Assembly: GCF_036885195.1 (NCBI RefSeq)
Contig: NZ_CP133656.1
Coordinates: 1,984,001-2,048,000 of the forward strand
Length of the DNA: 64,000 nt
Reading direction: 5' to 3'
From: Pectobacterium cacticida
Lineage (GTDB): Bacteria; Pseudomonadota; Gammaproteobacteria; Enterobacterales; Enterobacteriaceae
Below the pieces are notes generated by a model. The model did not search any database and had not been told where the DNA came from. It was given only the letters and a program-made list of their open reading frames with translations. A program made the translations under genes and the position numbers. This document shows positions 9,244-17,776 of this stretch, piece by piece. Positions within the stretch are counted from its first letter, which is position 1. Each line of letters begins with the position of its first letter.

Positions 9244-10512
9244 ATGAAAAGACGTTCATTATTAAAAGTTTTTGCGCTTTCCGCGACGGTAGTGGGCATG
9301 GGGTTGGCCTGGAGCGTACAGGCGGCGGAAACCATTAAAGTCGGTATCATGCATTCGCTGTCGGGTACGATGGCGATTTCTGAAACGCCGCTAAAGGATG
9401 TCGCGCTGATGACCATTGATGAGATCAATGCGAAAGGCGGCGTACTGGGTAAAAAACTGGAACCTGTGGTGGTCGATCCAGCGTCAAACTGGCCGCTATT
9501 TGCCGAAAAAGCGCGCCAATTGCTGACACAGGATAAAGCAGCGGTAGTTTTCGGCTGTTGGACATCCGTGTCGCGTAAATCGGTTCTGCCGGTATTCGAG
9601 GAACTGAACGGGTTGCTATTCTATCCGGTGCAATATGAAGGCGAAGAAATGTCGCCGAACGTGTTCTACACCGGGGCGGCGCCGAATCAACAGGCAATCC
9701 CCGCTGTGGAATACCTGATGAGTGAAGACGGCGGGGCGGCAAAGCGCTTCTTCCTTCTGGGGACTGACTATGTCTACCCGCGCACCACGAACAAGATCCT
9801 GCGTGCGTTCCTACATGCGAAGGGGGTACAGGACAAAGATATCGAGGAAGTCTACACGCCGTTTGGTCACAGCGATTACCAGACCATCGTCGCGGATATC
9901 AAAAAATTCTCGACGGGCGGCAAAACGGCGGTGGTTTCCACGATCAACGGTGATTCCAACGTGCCGTTCTATAAGGAGTTGGCGAATCAGGGGATTAAGG
10001 CTACCGATGTGCCAGTGGTCGCCTTCTCAGTCGGCGAAGAAGAACTACGCGGGATTGATACCAAACCGCTGGTGGGCCATTTAGCCGCGTGGAACTACTT
10101 CGAATCCATCGATAACCCCACGAACGCTCAATTTGTGGCGGCCTATAAAGCCTATGCCAAGGCAAAAAATCTCCCTAACGCCGATACGGTGGTAACTAAC
10201 GACCCGATGGAAGCCACCTATGTGGGTATTCATATGTGGGCGCAGGCAGTAGAAAAAGCCGGTACTACGGATGTGGATAAAGTTCGTGCCGCGATGGCGG
10301 GGCAAACCTTTGCCGCACCCGATGGCTTCACGTTGACCATGGACAGCACCAACCATCATTTGCACAAACCCGTGATGATTGGCGAGATCGAGGAAAACGG
10401 TCAGTTCAATGTCGTCTGGCAGACAGAGCAACCGGTACGCGCGCAACCGTGGAGCCCGTATATCGCTGGAAATGATAAGAAACCCGATCATCCGATAAAA
10501 GCGGCACAGTAA
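9244..10512 (+). CDS. urtA: urea ABC transporter, substrate-binding protein
   Basis: This 422-residue periplasmic binding protein is of the branched-chain amino acid/amide type (Peripla_BP). It begins MKRRSLLKVFALSATVVGMG and is cleaved near VQAAET; the RRSLLK element resembles a Tat motif, so Tat export is possible. The mature part, ETIKVGIMHSLSGTMAISE, and the later FYPVQYEGEE and VVTNDPMEATYVGIHMWAQA are hallmarks of UrtA. It captures urea for UrtBCDE. It starts 11 bases after the GntR gene. A hairpin with a pyrimidine-rich tail follows it and probably keeps urtA transcript in excess over the membrane components. Confidence 0.94.
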   Translation: MKRRSLLKVFALSATVVGMGLAWSVQAAETIKVGIMHSLSGTMAISETPLKDVALMTIDEINAKGGVLGKKLEPVVVDPASNWPLFAEKARQLLTQDKAAVVFGCWTSVSRKSVLPVFEELNGLLFYPVQYEGEEMSPNVFYTGAAPNQQAIPAVEYLMSEDGGAAKRFFLLGTDYVYPRTTNKILRAFLHAKGVQDKDIEEVYTPFGHSDYQTIVADIKKFSTGGKTAVVSTINGDSNVPFYKELANQGIKATDVPVVAFSVGEEELRGIDTKPLVGHLAAWNYFESIDNPTNAQFVAAYKAYAKAKNLPNADTVVTNDPMEATYVGIHMWAQAVEKAGTTDVDKVRAAMAGQTFAAPDGFTLTMDSTNHHLHKPVMIGEIEENGQFNVVWQTEQPVRAQPWSPYIAGNDKKPDHPIKAAQ

Positions 10513-10524
10513 CCGTTGTCTCAC

Positions 10525-10556
10525 CCCCGTCCATCCTATTGGGCGGGGCTTCTTTC
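10525..10556 (+). terminator. attenuator hairpin between urtA and urtB
   Basis: Arms CCCCGTCC (10525-10532) and GGGCGGGG (10541-10548) pair over eight bases, including one G-T pair, around an eight-base loop, followed by CTTCTTTCTCTT. The tail is pyrimidine-rich rather than a pure T-run, so partial termination or 3'-end protection of the urtA message is the most likely role. Confidence 0.65.
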
Positions 10557-10562
10557 TCTTAT

Positions 10563-12152
10563 ATGGCGGGTATTGCGATGATGGGTCGTCCATTCTCTCT
10601 ATTTTGGCTGGTGCTATGCCTGATGCTTCCTCAACTGGCGCTGGCTAACCCGGCCGTCGATTTCGCCGCGGCCAGCCGCACGCAGCAGGCGGAAATGTTA
10701 CAACAGTGGGCCGTCGCGCCAGATCCGGCACGGTTGCCATTGTTACAGGCACTGCGTGACGAATCGATAGTGCTCGATCAGAACCGGCAGCCGTTTATGG
10801 ATGAGCGGGGCACGGTAGTGCCACTGGGCGATCGGGCGGAACCCGTCGGCTCGACAAAAAAACTGTTTATGAATAATCGCCTCCGGGTTCTGGCGGCCAG
10901 TGCGCTGGCCGCACATCAGCTTGTCAGTGATGATGTGGCAACGCGACTGAATGCGGTACAGCAGTTGCAGTCGGGGAATAGCGCGGAACAGCTACCACTA
11001 CTGGAGCAGCGCCTGAAGGTGGAAAAAGAGGCGCAGGTACGTGAGGCGCTAGCGGTGGCGATTGCAACGCGTCAGCTAAGCAATCCCGATCCGCAGGTGC
11101 GTCTTAACGCGGTTAAACAATTAGGGCAAACCGGCGATCCGCAAATGCAGGCACGGTTACAACCCTTAACTCAGGCGCAGAACGAACCGGACACCGGCGT
11201 GCGGGCGGCGGCACAGGAGAGCCTGGATCAGATTAAGCAAAGTTTGATCGTCGGCGATTGGCTGGGGCAAGCATTCACCGGGCTGTCGCTCGGCTCCATT
11301 TTGCTACTGGCGGCGTTGGGGCTGGCGATCACCTATGGATTATTGGGCGTCATCAACATGGCGCATGGCGAAATGCTGATGCTCGGCGCGTATGCGACCT
11401 GGCTGGTGCAGTCGCTGTGCCAGCAGTTTGCGCCCGGCTGGCTGGCCTATTATCCATTGCTGGCGCTGCCCGTCGCCTTCTTTATCACCGCCGCGATCGG
11501 GATGGCGTTGGAGCGCATGGTGATCCGCCATTTATATGGCCGACCACTGGAAACCCTGTTGGCAACCTGGGGGATTAGCCTGATGTTGATCCAATTGGTG
11601 CGCGTGCTGTTCGGGACACAGAACCTGGAGGTCGCCAATCCGGCATGGTTGTCCGGCGGGCTGCGGATATTACCCAATCTGATATTGCCGTATAACCGCA
11701 TCGCGGTAATCCTGTTCGTGCTTGGTGTACTACTGGTTACCTGGTTATTGCTCAACAAAACGCGGCTGGGCATGAATGTACGCGCCGTGACACAAAACCG
11801 AGCGATGGCCGACTGTTGCGGCGTGCCGACCGGACGCGTGGATATGCTGGCCTTCGGGCTGGGTTCCGGTATCGCTGGATTAGGCGGGGTGGCGTTGTCA
11901 CAGCTAGGCAACGTCGGGCCGGAACTGGGGCAGGGTTACATTATTGACTCCTTCCTCGTTGTGGTGCTGGGCGGCGTTGGTCAGCTTGCCGGGACGGTAG
12001 TGGCGGCATTCAGTCTTGGCATGCTTAACAAAGTGCTGGAACCACAGATTGGCGCGGTGTTGGGCAAAATTGTCATTCTGGTACTGATCGTGTTGTTTAT
12101 TCAGAAACGGCCACAGGGGCTGTTTGCATTGAAAGGACGGGTGATTGACTAA
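10563..12152 (+). CDS. urtB: urea ABC transporter permease UrtB
   Basis: This protein has about 529 residues. It starts with a signal-like segment ending LPQLALA, then a ~200-residue periplasmic helical extension rich in HEAT-like repeats (TRLNAVQQLQ, VRLNAVKQLGQTGDP). The LivH-type permease domain follows from about GQAFTGLSLGSILLLAALGL, with several membrane helices and GVINMAHGEMLMLGAY. UrtB proteins carry this extension, unlike amino-acid LivH. I placed the start at ATG 10563, downstream of the attenuator hairpin; ATG 10578 or 10581 are alternatives, and a frame opening at TTG 10539 would overlap the hairpin. The stop overlaps the urtC start in TAATG. Confidence 0.92.
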   Translation: MAGIAMMGRPFSLFWLVLCLMLPQLALANPAVDFAAASRTQQAEMLQQWAVAPDPARLPLLQALRDESIVLDQNRQPFMDERGTVVPLGDRAEPVGSTKKLFMNNRLRVLAASALAAHQLVSDDVATRLNAVQQLQSGNSAEQLPLLEQRLKVEKEAQVREALAVAIATRQLSNPDPQVRLNAVKQLGQTGDPQMQARLQPLTQAQNEPDTGVRAAAQESLDQIKQSLIVGDWLGQAFTGLSLGSILLLAALGLAITYGLLGVINMAHGEMLMLGAYATWLVQSLCQQFAPGWLAYYPLLALPVAFFITAAIGMALERMVIRHLYGRPLETLLATWGISLMLIQLVRVLFGTQNLEVANPAWLSGGLRILPNLILPYNRIAVILFVLGVLLVTWLLLNKTRLGMNVRAVTQNRAMADCCGVPTGRVDMLAFGLGSGIAGLGGVALSQLGNVGPELGQGYIIDSFLVVVLGGVGQLAGTVVAAFSLGMLNKVLEPQIGAVLGKIVILVLIVLFIQKRPQGLFALKGRVID

Positions 12153-13228
12153 TGACGCAACCCATAACGATAACGCTGACGCAACGCGCGCCGAAACTGA
12201 TGTTTGGCTTGGGAGCGGCTATTTTTGTCGCCTTGTTATTGCTGCCATTTTTCGCGCTGTTGCCTCCGACGCACCCTCTGGCGCTGTCAACGTATACGCT
12301 GACGTTGATCGGCAAAATTTTGTGCTACGCGATCGTCGCGGTCGCGCTGGATCTGGTCTGGGGCTACGCGGGCCTGCTGTCACTGGGCCACGGCCTATTT
12401 TTCGCGTTGGGCGGCTATGCGATGGGCATGTACCTGATGCGGCAGGCCGCTGGAGAAGGGATGCCCGCATTTATGTCATTTCTGTCATGGACGGATTTAC
12501 CGTGGTTCTGGGCGGGAACACAGCACTTCGCCTGGGCATTATGTCTGATTATTCTGGTGCCAGGCGTGCTGGCATTGGTGTTCGGCTGGTTCGCCTTTCG
12601 CTCCAAGATCAAGGGCGTCTATTTCTCGATTATGACGCAGGCGCTAACCTACGCGGGAATGTTGCTGTTCTTCCGTAACGAAACCGGCTTTGGCGGCAAT
12701 AACGGATTCACGGGCTTTACCTCGCTGCTGGGGTTTCCGATCACGGCCACGGGAACCCGCGTCGGCCTGTTCGTCGCCACCGTGCTGTTGCTGGCCGTTA
12801 GCCTGCTAGTCGGATTGGCGTTGGCGCGCAGCAAATTTGGTCGTGTATTAACGGCCGTGCGTGACGCGGAGAACCGTTTGATGTTCTGCGGTTACGATCC
12901 GAAAGGATTCAAACTGTTTGTCTGGACGCTTTCCGCCGTGCTGTGTGGGTTGGCCGGGGCGCTGTATGTGCCCCAGGTGGGGATCATTAATCCCAGCGAA
13001 ATGTCGCCGACCAACTCGATCGAGGCCGCCATTTGGGTGGCGCTGGGAGGACGCGGAACGCTGATAGGGCCATTGCTTGGTGCGGGTATCGTCAACGGGG
13101 CGAAGAGTTGGTTTACCGTGGCCTTTCCCGAGTACTGGCTGTTCTTTTTGGGGTTGATGTTTATTCTCGTCACGCTGTTTTTGCCGCGTGGCGTGATTGG
13201 ATTGCTGACGAGGAAGAAACATGACTGA
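12152..13228 (+). CDS. urtC: urea ABC transporter permease UrtC
   Basis: This 358-residue LivM-type inner-membrane permease has about nine to ten hydrophobic helices. It carries the LivM motif DLVWGYAGLLSLGHGLFFAL and later GGRGTLIGPLLGAGIVNGAK. It pairs with UrtB to form the urea channel. The start codon overlaps the urtB stop by one base (TAATG), and its end overlaps urtD by eight bases, so translation is tightly coupled. Confidence 0.94.
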   Translation: MTQPITITLTQRAPKLMFGLGAAIFVALLLLPFFALLPPTHPLALSTYTLTLIGKILCYAIVAVALDLVWGYAGLLSLGHGLFFALGGYAMGMYLMRQAAGEGMPAFMSFLSWTDLPWFWAGTQHFAWALCLIILVPGVLALVFGWFAFRSKIKGVYFSIMTQALTYAGMLLFFRNETGFGGNNGFTGFTSLLGFPITATGTRVGLFVATVLLLAVSLLVGLALARSKFGRVLTAVRDAENRLMFCGYDPKGFKLFVWTLSAVLCGLAGALYVPQVGIINPSEMSPTNSIEAAIWVALGGRGTLIGPLLGAGIVNGAKSWFTVAFPEYWLFFLGLMFILVTLFLPRGVIGLLTRKKHD

Positions 13229-14042
13229 GACAATCGCTGAATCATCCGTGGCGTCACCCCCGCAGTTTGCCCTGCGACATCCTTCGGATCGTCATCGGCG
13301 CCAAACCGATCCGGTGTTGCAACTCGATAAGATTAACGTGAGTTTTGACGGTTTCCGGGCGCTGACCGATCTCTCGTTGCAAATTGGCGTAGGGGAACTG
13401 CGTTGCGTTATTGGCCCCAACGGGGCGGGGAAAACCACGTTGATGGATGTCATCACTGGTAAAACGCGACCGGATAGCGGCAAGGTGTTTTACGATCAGT
13501 TTACCGATCTGTCGACCTTATCATCCGTCGAGATAGCCCGTGCGGGCATTGGTCGAAAATTCCAAAAACCGACCGTATTTGAAGCGCTGACGGTGTTTGA
13601 AAACCTTGAAATTGCACTGAAAACCGACAAATCGGTATGGGCAAGCCTGCGCGCCAGGCTGAACAGCGAACAACGTGACCGCATTGATGACACGCTCGCG
13701 CTGTTACGCCTCGCTCACGAACGGCAGCGACCGGCGGGGCTATTGTCGCATGGACAAAAGCAATTCCTCGAAATTGGCATGCTACTGGTACAGGAACCGC
13801 ATCTGTTGCTGCTTGATGAGCCAGCCGCCGGGATGACAGATGCGGAAACCGCCTATACCGCTGAACTGTTCCGCGGTCTGGCTGGCAAGCACTCGCTGAT
13901 GGTGGTGGAACACGACATGGGCTTTGTCGAAAGTATCGCCGATCGCGTTACCGTACTCCATCAGGGGCAGGTGCTGGCGGAAGGATCGCTGCAAGCCGTT
14001 CAGGCGAATGAGCAGGTGATTGAGGTTTATCTGGGGCGCTAA
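13221..14042 (+). CDS. urtD: urea ABC transporter ATP-binding protein UrtD
   Basis: This 273-residue ABC ATPase is of LivG type. It has a Walker A GPNGAGKTT, a signature-region LSHGQKQFLEIGMLL, a Walker B HLLLLDEPAAGM and the switch histidine VVEHDMGFV. The N-terminal ~35 residues before LQLDKINVSFDGFRAL are an extra tail common in UrtD. It energises the UrtBC channel together with UrtE. The start overlaps the urtC stop (ATGACTGA). Confidence 0.94.
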   Translation: MTETIAESSVASPPQFALRHPSDRHRRQTDPVLQLDKINVSFDGFRALTDLSLQIGVGELRCVIGPNGAGKTTLMDVITGKTRPDSGKVFYDQFTDLSTLSSVEIARAGIGRKFQKPTVFEALTVFENLEIALKTDKSVWASLRARLNSEQRDRIDDTLALLRLAHERQRPAGLLSHGQKQFLEIGMLLVQEPHLLLLDEPAAGMTDAETAYTAELFRGLAGKHSLMVVEHDMGFVESIADRVTVLHQGQVLAEGSLQAVQANEQVIEVYLGR

Positions 14043-14043
14043 T

Positions 14044-14742
14044 ATGTTAGAAATTGCTGAACTGAATCAATATTACGGCGGTAGCCACATTTTGCGTGGT
14101 CTATCGTTTGAGGTAAAACATGGCGAGATTACCTGCCTATTAGGTCGTAACGGCGTGGGGAAAACCACGCTGTTGAAATGTCTGATGGGATTGATCCCCG
14201 CTAAATCCGGCACGATTCGCTGGCAGGGTGACACGATTAATGCACGAAAACCTCATCAGCGTGTGCAGGCAGGTATTGCCTACGTACCGCAAGGGCGAGA
14301 AATTTTTCCTCGCCTGACGGTGGAAGAGAATTTGCTGATGGGGCTGTCACGCTTTTCGGGCAAGCTAGCGCGGCAGGTGCCCGATGAGATCTACCAGCTT
14401 TTCCCGGTGTTGGATGAGATGAAACAACGACGTGGCGGCGATTTATCCGGCGGGCAGCAACAGCAACTCGCGATTGGGCGCGCGTTGGCCTGCAAACCGC
14501 AGTTGCTGATTCTCGATGAACCCACGGAAGGAATACAGCCCTCGGTGATTAAAGAGATCGGCGCGGTAATTCGCCAACTGGCGCAGCGTGGCGATATGGC
14601 AATCCTGCTGGTTGAGCAATTTTACGATTTTGCCGCCGAACTGGCCGATAGCTATTTGGTGATGTCGCGAGGGGAAATCATACAGCGGGGGCGGGGCGAC
14701 ACCATGGAGCAAGACGGCGTGCGTGGGCTGGTCGCGATTTAA
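14044..14742 (+). CDS. urtE: urea ABC transporter ATP-binding protein UrtE
   Basis: This 232-residue LivF-type ATPase starts MLEIAELNQYYGGSHILRGL; a start further upstream would lie inside urtD. It shows Walker A GRNGVGKTT, signature DLSGGQQQQLAIGRAL and Walker B LLILDEPTEGIQPSVI. It is the last gene of the urea operon, one base after the urtD stop. No clear terminator follows before the convergent DMT transporter gene. Confidence 0.94.
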   Translation: MLEIAELNQYYGGSHILRGLSFEVKHGEITCLLGRNGVGKTTLLKCLMGLIPAKSGTIRWQGDTINARKPHQRVQAGIAYVPQGREIFPRLTVEENLLMGLSRFSGKLARQVPDEIYQLFPVLDEMKQRRGGDLSGGQQQQLAIGRALACKPQLLILDEPTEGIQPSVIKEIGAVIRQLAQRGDMAILLVEQFYDFAAELADSYLVMSRGEIIQRGRGDTMEQDGVRGLVAI

Positions 14743-14864
14743 AGGGTAACCCGAAAGCGCGGGAGAGATAGACGGCGGTGCTCTGAGACGTCATTTACCG
14801 GAGAACCATCCCGCTGATGCAGTCGCTGTACGAATGGATAACAGGCGCAGATGTCGGTGCTGGT

Positions 14865-15872
14865 TCAGCGTCGCCATTTCCGGCGTGATATCATACTGTG
14901 GGCGGTATGGCTGAGACTATTCAACCCCCGAATAACAGCGGGCCAGGCACCCACAGCGCCCATGAACCCAATCATTGCGATGGCGACAGCGGCGACCTGA
15001 AGCCTGGTGGGAATATCGTGAATTGTAACCGCGCCGATGATAAGTGCGACGGGGGGAACCATCGCCGGCAGTACTACCGCCCGCGATGCTCCCAGGATCT
15101 GAACCGATCTAGCATATGCGTACACTGTTAATAGCGCGGCGACAATACCCTGAAGTACTGCTGTCCCGGCAAACCAGCCAAGGCTGACGTGGGGAGGTTG
15201 CCCGTGCCCGGTGATGAGATATATCGGAAGATAAGCAAAGCCAGATAAAACATTGACTACAGCCACTGAAGAGACAGGATCCACATTCCAGTGCCTAAGC
15301 ATTAATGTGTAAGCGGTCCAGAGAAAGCCAGCTAAGACAAAAAGTAAGTCTCCAGCCCATGCTCTGGGCATCGGCTGGCCGCCACCTCCCTGAATCATCA
15401 ACCATAGCAGCCCACCCCCCATAACTGTAGCTCCGATCCAGCATTGAGCGGAAACTCGCTCCTTCAGTATGAAGTGACCGGTCACCATACCACCAAGCAT
15501 TGAAACAGCGGGCACCATGATGGAGGTGTGAGACAGCGGCGCAATAGGCACCGCCATGTTGACCAACTGTCCAAACAGGGGCCCGGCTGCAAACGCCAGA
15601 AGAATTGCACGTGGCCAGCCCAAACCTCCCGCGTTACTGAGCCCGGCGCGCCAGAGCAATGGAATGCAGAACAGCCCCGAAACGCCGTAGCGCATCATCG
15701 TAAGATCGTTAGGCAAAAAGCCGTGACTCAGAGCAGCCTTTGAACTCACGTTAAAGATTGCCCAGCCCAGAACTGCCAGTACACCATAGGCAATGCCTGT
15801 GCGCATCGTACTACCCGTGGGAGCGCGTTTTGCTTCCTCGGGCACGGTTTTGTTTTCCATGTTGTCAAACAT
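14865..15872 (-). CDS. DMT-superfamily (EamA) transporter
   Basis: This 335-residue inner-membrane protein has ten hydrophobic segments in two repeated EamA halves (AYGVLAVLGWAIFNVSSKAA near residue 28 and WAGDLLFVLAGFLWTAYTLM near 175). Such proteins export or import small metabolites; the substrate cannot be read from sequence. It is convergent with urtE. The region upstream holds two copies of AAATATTCAT and a decayed LysR gene in divergent orientation, which suggests it was once controlled by that lost regulator. It may belong functionally with the hydrolase/amidase pair 2 kb away. Confidence 0.85.
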   Translation of the reverse strand: MFDNMENKTVPEEAKRAPTGSTMRTGIAYGVLAVLGWAIFNVSSKAALSHGFLPNDLTMMRYGVSGLFCIPLLWRAGLSNAGGLGWPRAILLAFAAGPLFGQLVNMAVPIAPLSHTSIMVPAVSMLGGMVTGHFILKERVSAQCWIGATVMGGGLLWLMIQGGGGQPMPRAWAGDLLFVLAGFLWTAYTLMLRHWNVDPVSSVAVVNVLSGFAYLPIYLITGHGQPPHVSLGWFAGTAVLQGIVAALLTVYAYARSVQILGASRAVVLPAMVPPVALIIGAVTIHDIPTRLQVAAVAIAMIGFMGAVGAWPAVIRGLNSLSHTAHSMISRRKWRR

Positions 15873-16280
15873 TTCGACCTTCAGTTGCTCTCAGAAAAAA
15901 GGTGCCTCTGGTATCCGTTGCAGAAATATCAGCAGAGTCGAGATACGCAAGTGGCATTTCACATTCGCAGTTGGGATCTTTTCCAGCCCCTTGGCCGTCA
16001 ATGCGGCATAACTTTCGATATAAATTGTTTATAAAAACATTAACCGTAAAATATTCATTTTGGTTGCCAAATATTCATGAATCCGTGAGATCATACTCCT
16101 GCCAAAATATAAGGGGAAAAGAATGTCTGCGACGTTATTTTCTCAACCTGACATTGCTCAACGGTTATTTTAATTTTACCCGATCACTATATTACCGATA
16201 TTACTGATTATGTAATTACCGCTTATTTATAACGGCTTTCCCGCTTAGAAAAACATAATTATACTCAACTTCATTTTTTA
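15873..16280. promoter_or_regulatory. intergenic region with 20-base-spaced direct repeats
   Basis: This region upstream of the DMT transporter is AT-rich. AAATATTCAT occurs at 16049-16058 and 16069-16078, exactly 20 bases apart (two helical turns), and the second copy extends into the palindrome ATTCATGAAT. Such spacing suits a LysR-type tetramer. The adjacent LysR copy is a pseudogene. Nothing else is recognisable here. Confidence 0.4.
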
Positions 16281-16530
16281 GTGAAATTGATTAAAATAAT
16301 CACAATCATTAATTCAGATGATTTTGCTCGCATTGATCTTAATTTACTCGTGGTGCACATGGTGATGTTTGAAGAGCGCAGCGTCATTCTCCGCCCTGCG
16401 GCTATAATAGCTTGGGCGACCTACAGCCAGCGCTGTGTTAAAAGGATGACGCAGCATGTTCAACAAAGCGTTATTTGTCAGTGCCACTGAGGGCATGCTG
16501 CTTAACGCGGCTCGGAAGATGAGAAACCGT
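16281..16530 (+). pseudogene. decayed LysR-family regulator, N-terminal DNA-binding domain
   Basis: Frame one encodes DFARIDLNLLVVHMVMFEER, clearly the start of a LysR helix-turn-helix. It parallels NDFSRIDLNLMTVFMVLYRE in the intact LysR gene nearby. After about 45 codons the similarity shifts frame: MFNKALFVSATEGMLLNAAR matches MFKDPLFVRSVKGMLPTPRA of the intact copy. At least one indel has therefore destroyed the gene, and no effector domain remains. From 16531 to 16741 I see nothing else supportable. Confidence 0.75.
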
Positions 16531-16741
16531 GATTGACCCCCCTGCGAATCGGTAATCGATTCAGATGCGATTATGCGGTTTACCCATGAAGCGATATGTG
16601 GCTTTGATGTGACGGCATGAAGAGAGGTAAAAATCATTAGTGCAGGCCCTGCTGTCGACGGCCTGCAACCAGATAAACCTACCTTTCGTTGACTTTCACG
16701 TAGGTTTCCTGGACATTTCAGGCGCTGCTTTTGCCCTGGGG

Positions 16742-17674
16742 TTATGTCTGCATTATTTTTCGTAATTTCGTCATCAGCCAGTTCAGCGCCGGGTCCTCTG
16801 CCCGGCGTCGGTGTCTTAAAAGGCACAGAGTAAATGGCTGGCACGTTACAGGCACTTCACTTGTCTGTAAATCAAAATGCTGTTGCCAGCGCCTGGCCAG
16901 CCCTTCAGGTACGGTGGCGAAAACAGGCATGCTCATTAACATCAACGGAAAAGATGAAAAATGTGGCGAAACATAACGCACGCGCCGTTGCATTCCATGG
17001 TTGGCAAGCTGTCTGTCTATTTCGCTGCGGTTCGCTTCACGATAAGAAACCAGCAAATGCTCATAAGCGATAAACTCATTCACCGTTAACGGTCCGTTAA
17101 AGGCGATCTGCTGCTCTGACCAAAGTGTGCAAAACCCCATGGACATAACCGACTCGCTGAGCATTTCGCCAGTAGTCTGTTTATTCAGTGATACTGCTAT
17201 GTCAACATTCTCTTCGTCCAGCAACTGGCGAACCTGATAAGGGTCTGTAGCAATAATATGAAACTCCACACCAGGTGCTTCATGCATTATTTCAGGCAGC
17301 AGCATCGGCATTAGCCAGTGTTCTGCCCAGTCACTCATCCCAAGACGGAAGGTTTGGTTTGCTGTCTCAGGAGAAAAGGTCGGGGCATCAAACAGTACCG
17401 CATGCAACTCTTCCATTAAGGGCTGCATATTTTTCATCAGCAACTCGGCACGCGGCGTTGGTAACATCCCTTTTACACTTCGGACAAACAAAGGGTCTTT
17501 GAACATTTCACGTAACCTTTTCAGTGCACCGCTGATTGCTGGCTGCCCCAGATGAAGAATTGCAGCGGTACGGGTTACACTCGCCTCCCGGTATAACACC
17601 ATAAATACCGTCATCAGATTCAAATCTATTCGACTAAAATCGTTTTCAATGATTTTCTTAATCATGATAATCAA
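16742..17674 (-). CDS. LysR-family transcriptional regulator
   Basis: This 310-residue regulator has an N-terminal winged helix (DFSRIDLNLMTVFMVLYREA, TRTAAILHLGQPAISGALKR, residues ~12-65) and an effector-binding domain resembling the NahR/LinR branch. It is divergent from the metallo-hydrolase/amidase pair with a 102-base gap, the usual layout for a LysR activator and its target operon. The gap holds TGAATGTTATTCA (17677-17689), a T-N11-A palindrome suited to LysR binding. Two overlapping starts (MIIMIKK) are possible. The inducer is unknown. Confidence 0.9.
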   Translation of the reverse strand: MIIMIKKIIENDFSRIDLNLMTVFMVLYREASVTRTAAILHLGQPAISGALKRLREMFKDPLFVRSVKGMLPTPRAELLMKNMQPLMEELHAVLFDAPTFSPETANQTFRLGMSDWAEHWLMPMLLPEIMHEAPGVEFHIIATDPYQVRQLLDEENVDIAVSLNKQTTGEMLSESVMSMGFCTLWSEQQIAFNGPLTVNEFIAYEHLLVSYREANRSEIDRQLANHGMQRRVRYVSPHFSSFPLMLMSMPVFATVPEGLARRWQQHFDLQTSEVPVTCQPFTLCLLRHRRRAEDPALNWLMTKLRKIMQT

Positions 17675-17676
17675 TT

Positions 17677-17689
17677 TGAATGTTATTCA
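17677..17689. promoter_or_regulatory. LysR-type T-N11-A box
   Basis: TGAATGTTATTCA is a perfect 5+3+5 palindrome immediately upstream of the LysR start and within the divergent intergenic gap. It shares the ATTCAT element with the repeats upstream of the DMT transporter. Confidence 0.45.
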
Positions 17690-17776
17690 TCCCGCCAGCA
17701 TACTTAACTTCATCCCACTAAATCAACCCTGTACCAGCGCATTAGCGTTCGTACAGCAAAACAACAGGAGGAAAAC

